A stretch of DNA of 48,464 nt, taken from contig JAIFLU010000098.1 in the NCBI GenBank assembly GCA_020048915.1, positions 1 through 48,464 of the forward strand, read 5' to 3'. The notes under the pieces are model-generated. The model saw only the letters and a list, made by a program, of their open reading frames with translations, made no database searches and was not told the origin of the DNA. Source of the DNA: Bacteroidota bacterium. GTDB taxonomy: Bacteria > Bacteroidota > Bacteroidia > Bacteroidales > JAAUTT01. Positions 44,993 through 48,464 of this stretch are shown one piece after another (the first letter of the stretch is position 1; each line of letters starts with the position of its first letter). Position numbers and translations under genes: made by a program.

Positions 44993-46755
44993 TTCAATCA
45001 AAGCTGGAACGTCTTTCGAATTGGAAATGGGCATTGGCAATTTCCGGTGTGGCATTTATTTTTGGGTATTTAGAAAAAGGCCAGGACAATAATTATATCA
45101 ATGGAGATGGTCTTGGGTATTATGCCTACCTACCTGCAGTTTTTATTTACCACGACCTTTCGTTCAATTTTATTGAATCGTACGAAAAGAAGCATTATTT
45201 TCCTGGCCAGCATGCCGATTTCCGTATGGAAACACCTGACGGCAAAGTAAACAGATATTATGTTGGTACAGCTTTTCTGCAATTACCTTTTTTTTTGATT
45301 ACACATAGTACTTGCTTAATTACTGGTCAGGAGGCTGATGGCTATTCGCATATCTACCAATATACTGTTCTTTTTGCAGGATGCTTTTATCTGTTTGTCG
45401 GGATTTGGGCTCTCATGCTAATTCTATCTTTCTATACCTCACAAATTTTATCAAAATTAGTCCCTTTAATTTTCCTATTGGCCACAAATCTGATTTTTTA
45501 CACAATTTACAATCCCGATTTTTCGCATATATATTCATTTGCTATAGTAAACCTGTTTATATTAACGGCGCTACAATTCTTTTCAAAACCTTCGTCAGGA
45601 AAACTACTGTTATTATTTGCCTGGATTGCCATAATTGTTCTTATCCGTCCAATAAATGGACTTATTGTGTTATTACTTCCATTCTTTGCAGGAAGTTGGA
45701 AATCGTTTCTAAATGGTGTTTACTTTTCCTTTAAAAACTATAGATTTCTCATAATTGGATTGGTCATTTCCATTGCTATTATATTTGTCCAGTTAAGTAT
45801 TTATTACTTCCAAACAGGGCATTTTTGGGTTTATAGCTATGGCAAATATGGATTTAATTTCCGTGATCCGCATTTTATCGACATTCTATTTAGCTATCGC
45901 AAAGGGTTGTTTTTGTACTCACCAGTTTTGTTTTTTTCATTAGGAGGTTTTTATTTTTTATTCCGTTCAAGTATATATAAGGCATTAATTCTATTGTTAT
46001 TTCTTTGCTTGCTTGTTTATATCCTTTCGTCGTGGGACTTTTGGACGTATGGCATGACCTATGGCCAGCGCCCTTTTATTGAATACTATGCATTATTTAG
46101 TATTCTTTTAGGATTACTTCTTCAACAAATGAATAGTTTGTTCAAGAAAACAGCCGTCTCGGTTATTCTGATTTTACTAATCGTGCTGAATCTAATACAA
46201 ATGTCGCAACACCGGCACTATATTTTGCATTGGGACGAAATGAACAAAGAAAAGTACTGGAAAGTATTTCTGAGGACAGATCCAATCTATTATGGCTATC
46301 TCTGGGGGCCAATCCAACCATTCTCAGATAGTACAGAAGGATACACGCCGGTTAAAGCAGTAACAGAAAAATCAGGATCTTCCAGGCTCATATCAGGGAA
46401 GCATAAATTATTGCCATCTTCCTCTTTACCAACCATAAACTTTCTTCCAAATGTAAAAAACGATTCGCTAAATATAGTTCTTGTTTTCAAAGTTTTACCT
46501 CAAAAAGACATATTGAAGAAAAATGTAATTCACATCGATATTCACAGGAAGGTTTTGCATGAAATTGAAGGATACTCTTTTGAAATAACCCCCCGAAACA
46601 TAGAACCACTCCAATGGAATAAAGTACGAAAATGTGTTAAACTCCCTAAAAAATCGACAGATGAAATTTTTACAATCGACATTAGCAATCCAGGTAAGTA
46701 CGCTTTTGAAATAGACAGCATCCAAATCTTTGAAAAAAATATTCAGAAAAAATAG
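44980..46755 (+). CDS. GT-C-like polytopic membrane protein 2
   Basis: A 591-residue protein with a short N-terminal helix, an acidic first loop (I-N-G-D-G-L-G-Y-Y-A-Y), about ten hydrophobic helices to about residue 410, then H-W-D-E-M-N-K-E-K-Y-W and a beta-rich C-terminal domain. It resembles uncharacterised Bacteroidota membrane glycosyltransferases. Its start overlaps the end of protein 1 by 13 bases. The partial gene at the right edge on the opposite strand is a paralogue (shared G-Q-R-x-F-I and H-W-D-x-M). Confidence 0.7.
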   Translation: MFRVIQSKLERLSNWKWALAISGVAFIFGYLEKGQDNNYINGDGLGYYAYLPAVFIYHDLSFNFIESYEKKHYFPGQHADFRMETPDGKVNRYYVGTAFLQLPFFLITHSTCLITGQEADGYSHIYQYTVLFAGCFYLFVGIWALMLILSFYTSQILSKLVPLIFLLATNLIFYTIYNPDFSHIYSFAIVNLFILTALQFFSKPSSGKLLLLFAWIAIIVLIRPINGLIVLLLPFFAGSWKSFLNGVYFSFKNYRFLIIGLVISIAIIFVQLSIYYFQTGHFWVYSYGKYGFNFRDPHFIDILFSYRKGLFLYSPVLFFSLGGFYFLFRSSIYKALILLLFLCLLVYILSSWDFWTYGMTYGQRPFIEYYALFSILLGLLLQQMNSLFKKTAVSVILILLIVLNLIQMSQHRHYILHWDEMNKEKYWKVFLRTDPIYYGYLWGPIQPFSDSTEGYTPVKAVTEKSGSSRLISGKHKLLPSSSLPTINFLPNVKNDSLNIVLVFKVLPQKDILKKNVIHIDIHRKVLHEIEGYSFEITPRNIEPLQWNKVRKCVKLPKKSTDEIFTIDISNPGKYAFEIDSIQIFEKNIQKK

Positions 46756-46762
46756 CAATTTC

Positions 46763-48145
46763 ATGAAAGGTAAATTATCAAATAAAAACATATTTAGTGC
46801 ATTCTTGGTATTACTTTCAATTGCAGCTATAATTAGTCCTGCCCTGATGAATGGATTCCCTCTGGTATATTCAGATTCGGGAACTTATATCGCAGCCGCC
46901 CCAACCCATTCAATTCCGGTTGACCGCCCCATTAGCTATAGCCTTTTTTTAACCCTTGCAAGTTTAAACTTAACCCTCTGGATGCCTATTATTGTCCAAT
47001 CAGCAATTTTGTTTTATCTTATATATCTCGTTTTTCAGGCAATTGTAAAAGCCAAACATAGCCTTTTATGGAGCTCATGCACAACAATTTTACTAAGCTT
47101 TACAACCAGCTTATCTAATTATTCGAGCCAGTTAATGCCGGATATATTAGTCTCTGTTATGATATTGGCAATTTCGATTTTACTTTTGCAAAAAGAGAAT
47201 GATTCAGTAAGGAACATATTGCTTGGCATTGTCTTTATTTTTGCTGCAATTAGTCATTTTTCCATTATAATGGCAGCAACTACTCTTGGAGTACTAATTG
47301 TAATACTTAATTTCTTTTTTAAATGGTATCCCAAATCTAAAAGCTTTACACTTGTTGCATGGATTCTATTAAGCTGGTTGATAGTTCCTACTATAAATAT
47401 GTCCTATGGAGCAGGTTTTAAAATATCAAGGTGCCAGAACGTGTCTATTTTGGGAAGACTAATAGAGACTGGAGTTGTTAAAGAATACCTGGATGAAAAC
47501 TGTGAGGCCAAAAATTATTCCCTTTGCCAATATAAGGACAGCCTTCCTGCCTTTGGTTATATATTTATGTGGGAACTCTATAGCCCGCTATATAAAGGAA
47601 ATTGCATGGAACCTGGCTGGGGAAATTGCTGGTTGGAAAAAGATAAGGAATATGGCGTTTTGGTAAAAGATATTCTTCTATCGCCTAAATATGTAAAAAA
47701 ACTTATTAAAATCTCCCTAAGAGATACTTACAGACAAGCTATCGACTTTAGAATTGGTGTTCTTACATCAATGAAAGAAAATTCTGCTCCATACGGAACT
47801 ATAAAAGAATTTTATCCGAATAATTTAAAGGCATATATTAAAGCGGATCAATTCAATCGTTATCTATATTTTAAAACGATCAGCGACATTCAACATATTT
47901 TTGTAATTCTTTCTATCCTCGCTTTGCCTCTTTTACTTTTATATAATTGGAAAAGAACTTTGCCTCAAACCAATATGCCGTTATTAGCCTTTATTGTAAT
48001 AAGCGGCGTTGTAATTAATGCTGCCGTTTGCAGTTCATTATCCACCGTGGTAGACCGATATCAATCACGAGTAATTTGGCTTGTCCCTTTTCTATTTATA
48101 GTCATTATTACTATGGTTCTGCCAATTATAAAAAAGAAAAGCTAA
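46763..48145 (+). CDS. GT-C-like polytopic membrane protein 3
   Basis: A 460-residue protein with about ten hydrophobic segments, an acidic first outer loop (Y-S-D-S-G-T-Y), and a cysteine-containing soluble loop (about 230-340, with C-x-x-V, C-E-A, C-Q-Y, C-M-E and C-W-L) before the last helices. The ATG at 46763 is preferred over a TTG at 46730 that lies inside the previous gene. It starts 7 bases after the stop of protein 2. Function is inferred as membrane glycosyl transfer; it is only weakly like the other two. Confidence 0.65.
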   Translation: MKGKLSNKNIFSAFLVLLSIAAIISPALMNGFPLVYSDSGTYIAAAPTHSIPVDRPISYSLFLTLASLNLTLWMPIIVQSAILFYLIYLVFQAIVKAKHSLLWSSCTTILLSFTTSLSNYSSQLMPDILVSVMILAISILLLQKENDSVRNILLGIVFIFAAISHFSIIMAATTLGVLIVILNFFFKWYPKSKSFTLVAWILLSWLIVPTINMSYGAGFKISRCQNVSILGRLIETGVVKEYLDENCEAKNYSLCQYKDSLPAFGYIFMWELYSPLYKGNCMEPGWGNCWLEKDKEYGVLVKDILLSPKYVKKLIKISLRDTYRQAIDFRIGVLTSMKENSAPYGTIKEFYPNNLKAYIKADQFNRYLYFKTISDIQHIFVILSILALPLLLLYNWKRTLPQTNMPLLAFIVISGVVINAAVCSSLSTVVDRYQSRVIWLVPFLFIVIITMVLPIIKKKS

Positions 48146-48159
48146 TCTGATTTTTCAGG

Positions 48160-48464
48160 TCAATACTCCTTCTCTCCTTTCAACGCTTTGTCGTAATCGG
48201 GAGCTTTAATGAGCTGCCAGAAATTCGGGCCCGGGCGAATATGTCCAAACGACTCCCGATATGCTTCACGGGTCATGCTGTCCCAATGGATTGCCCCATA
48301 ATAATATTGGGTTGTATGGACAATACTCATGGTAAATGTCAGAAAAACAATACTTCCTATGGCTATTTTTCGCCAAAACAATTGACTAGCTATCCATTTC
48401 AACAATAATGCCAACGGAATTGCCATTATTGCATATGAATCGATAAATGCCCGCTGGCCAAAAC
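48160..48464 (-). CDS. C-terminus of a GT-C-like paralogue (5' partial)
   Basis: The frame is open to the window edge. About 100 visible residues read G-Q-R-A-F-I-D-S-Y-A at the edge, then a hydrophobic helix pair and H-W-D-S-M-T-R-E-A-Y-R. The same order (G-Q-R-P-F-I-E-Y-Y-A, helix, H-W-D-E-M-N-K-E-K-Y-W) occurs in the rightward protein at 44980-46755, so the two are paralogues on opposite strands. This copy ends soon after the motif and lacks the beta-rich tail. The internal ATG at 48426 is not the true start. Confidence 0.75.
   Translation of the reverse strand, partial: FGQRAFIDSYAIMAIPLALLLKWIASQLFWRKIAIGSIVFLTFTMSIVHTTQYYYGAIHWDSMTREAYRESFGHIRPGPNFWQLIKAPDYDKALKGEKEY

Overview
The window is one stretch of a low-GC, AT-rich chromosome from a member of the Bacteroidota, most likely an anaerobic or facultative Bacteroidales/Marinilabiliales-type organism. 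The evidence is a type 9 secretion sorting domain, a two-component propeller (HTCS-like) sensor kinase, paired FtsX/MacB-type orphan permease domains, a DUF5683 gene behind parAB, TAnnTTTG-type promoter elements, and a full set of [FeFe]-hydrogenase maturases. No rRNA, tRNA or CRISPR array was seen.

Layout. Bases 1-7512 hold the 3' end of a giant cell-surface protein made of 134-residue cadherin/CSPG-like repeats, ending in a T9SS sorting domain. Leftward genes follow for a HAD hydrolase with an unusual catalytic motif and a membrane fatty-acid desaturase. Next come a Cache-domain chemoreceptor, a convergent YjgR/HerA-like ATPase, and an orphan ABC permease preceded by a sigma-54-like promoter. 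Bases 16440-24224 hold hydF-hydE, a double-propeller hybrid histidine kinase, and hydG in the opposite orientation. The hydrogenase itself is not in the window. A secreted GH78 alpha-L-rhamnosidase and a second, poly-HAMP chemoreceptor follow.

Bases 29330-30740 are an accessory island. It holds three copies of a REP-like palindrome around a small membrane gene, an IS110-type transposase remnant, and several strong inverted repeats. After it come a two-gene unit (small HAD phosphatase and glutaminyl cyclase lipoprotein) and a long rightward cluster: parA, parB, DUF5683, a LysM lytic transglycosylase with an apparent frameshift in its leader, two SGNH-hydrolase-like proteins and an MBOAT acyltransferase. 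The last four suggest peptidoglycan cleavage coupled to O-acetylation, the most interesting functional hypothesis here.

Bases 40722-41220 contain CACAGAG/CTCTGTG inverted repeats, followed by an unannotated 44-residue membrane peptide. The window ends in a glycan/glycolipid assembly cluster: a SAM methyltransferase, a GT2 polyprenyl-phosphate-type glycosyltransferase, three different multi-spanning GT-C-like proteins, and, on the opposite strand at the edge, the C-terminus of a paralogue of one of them.
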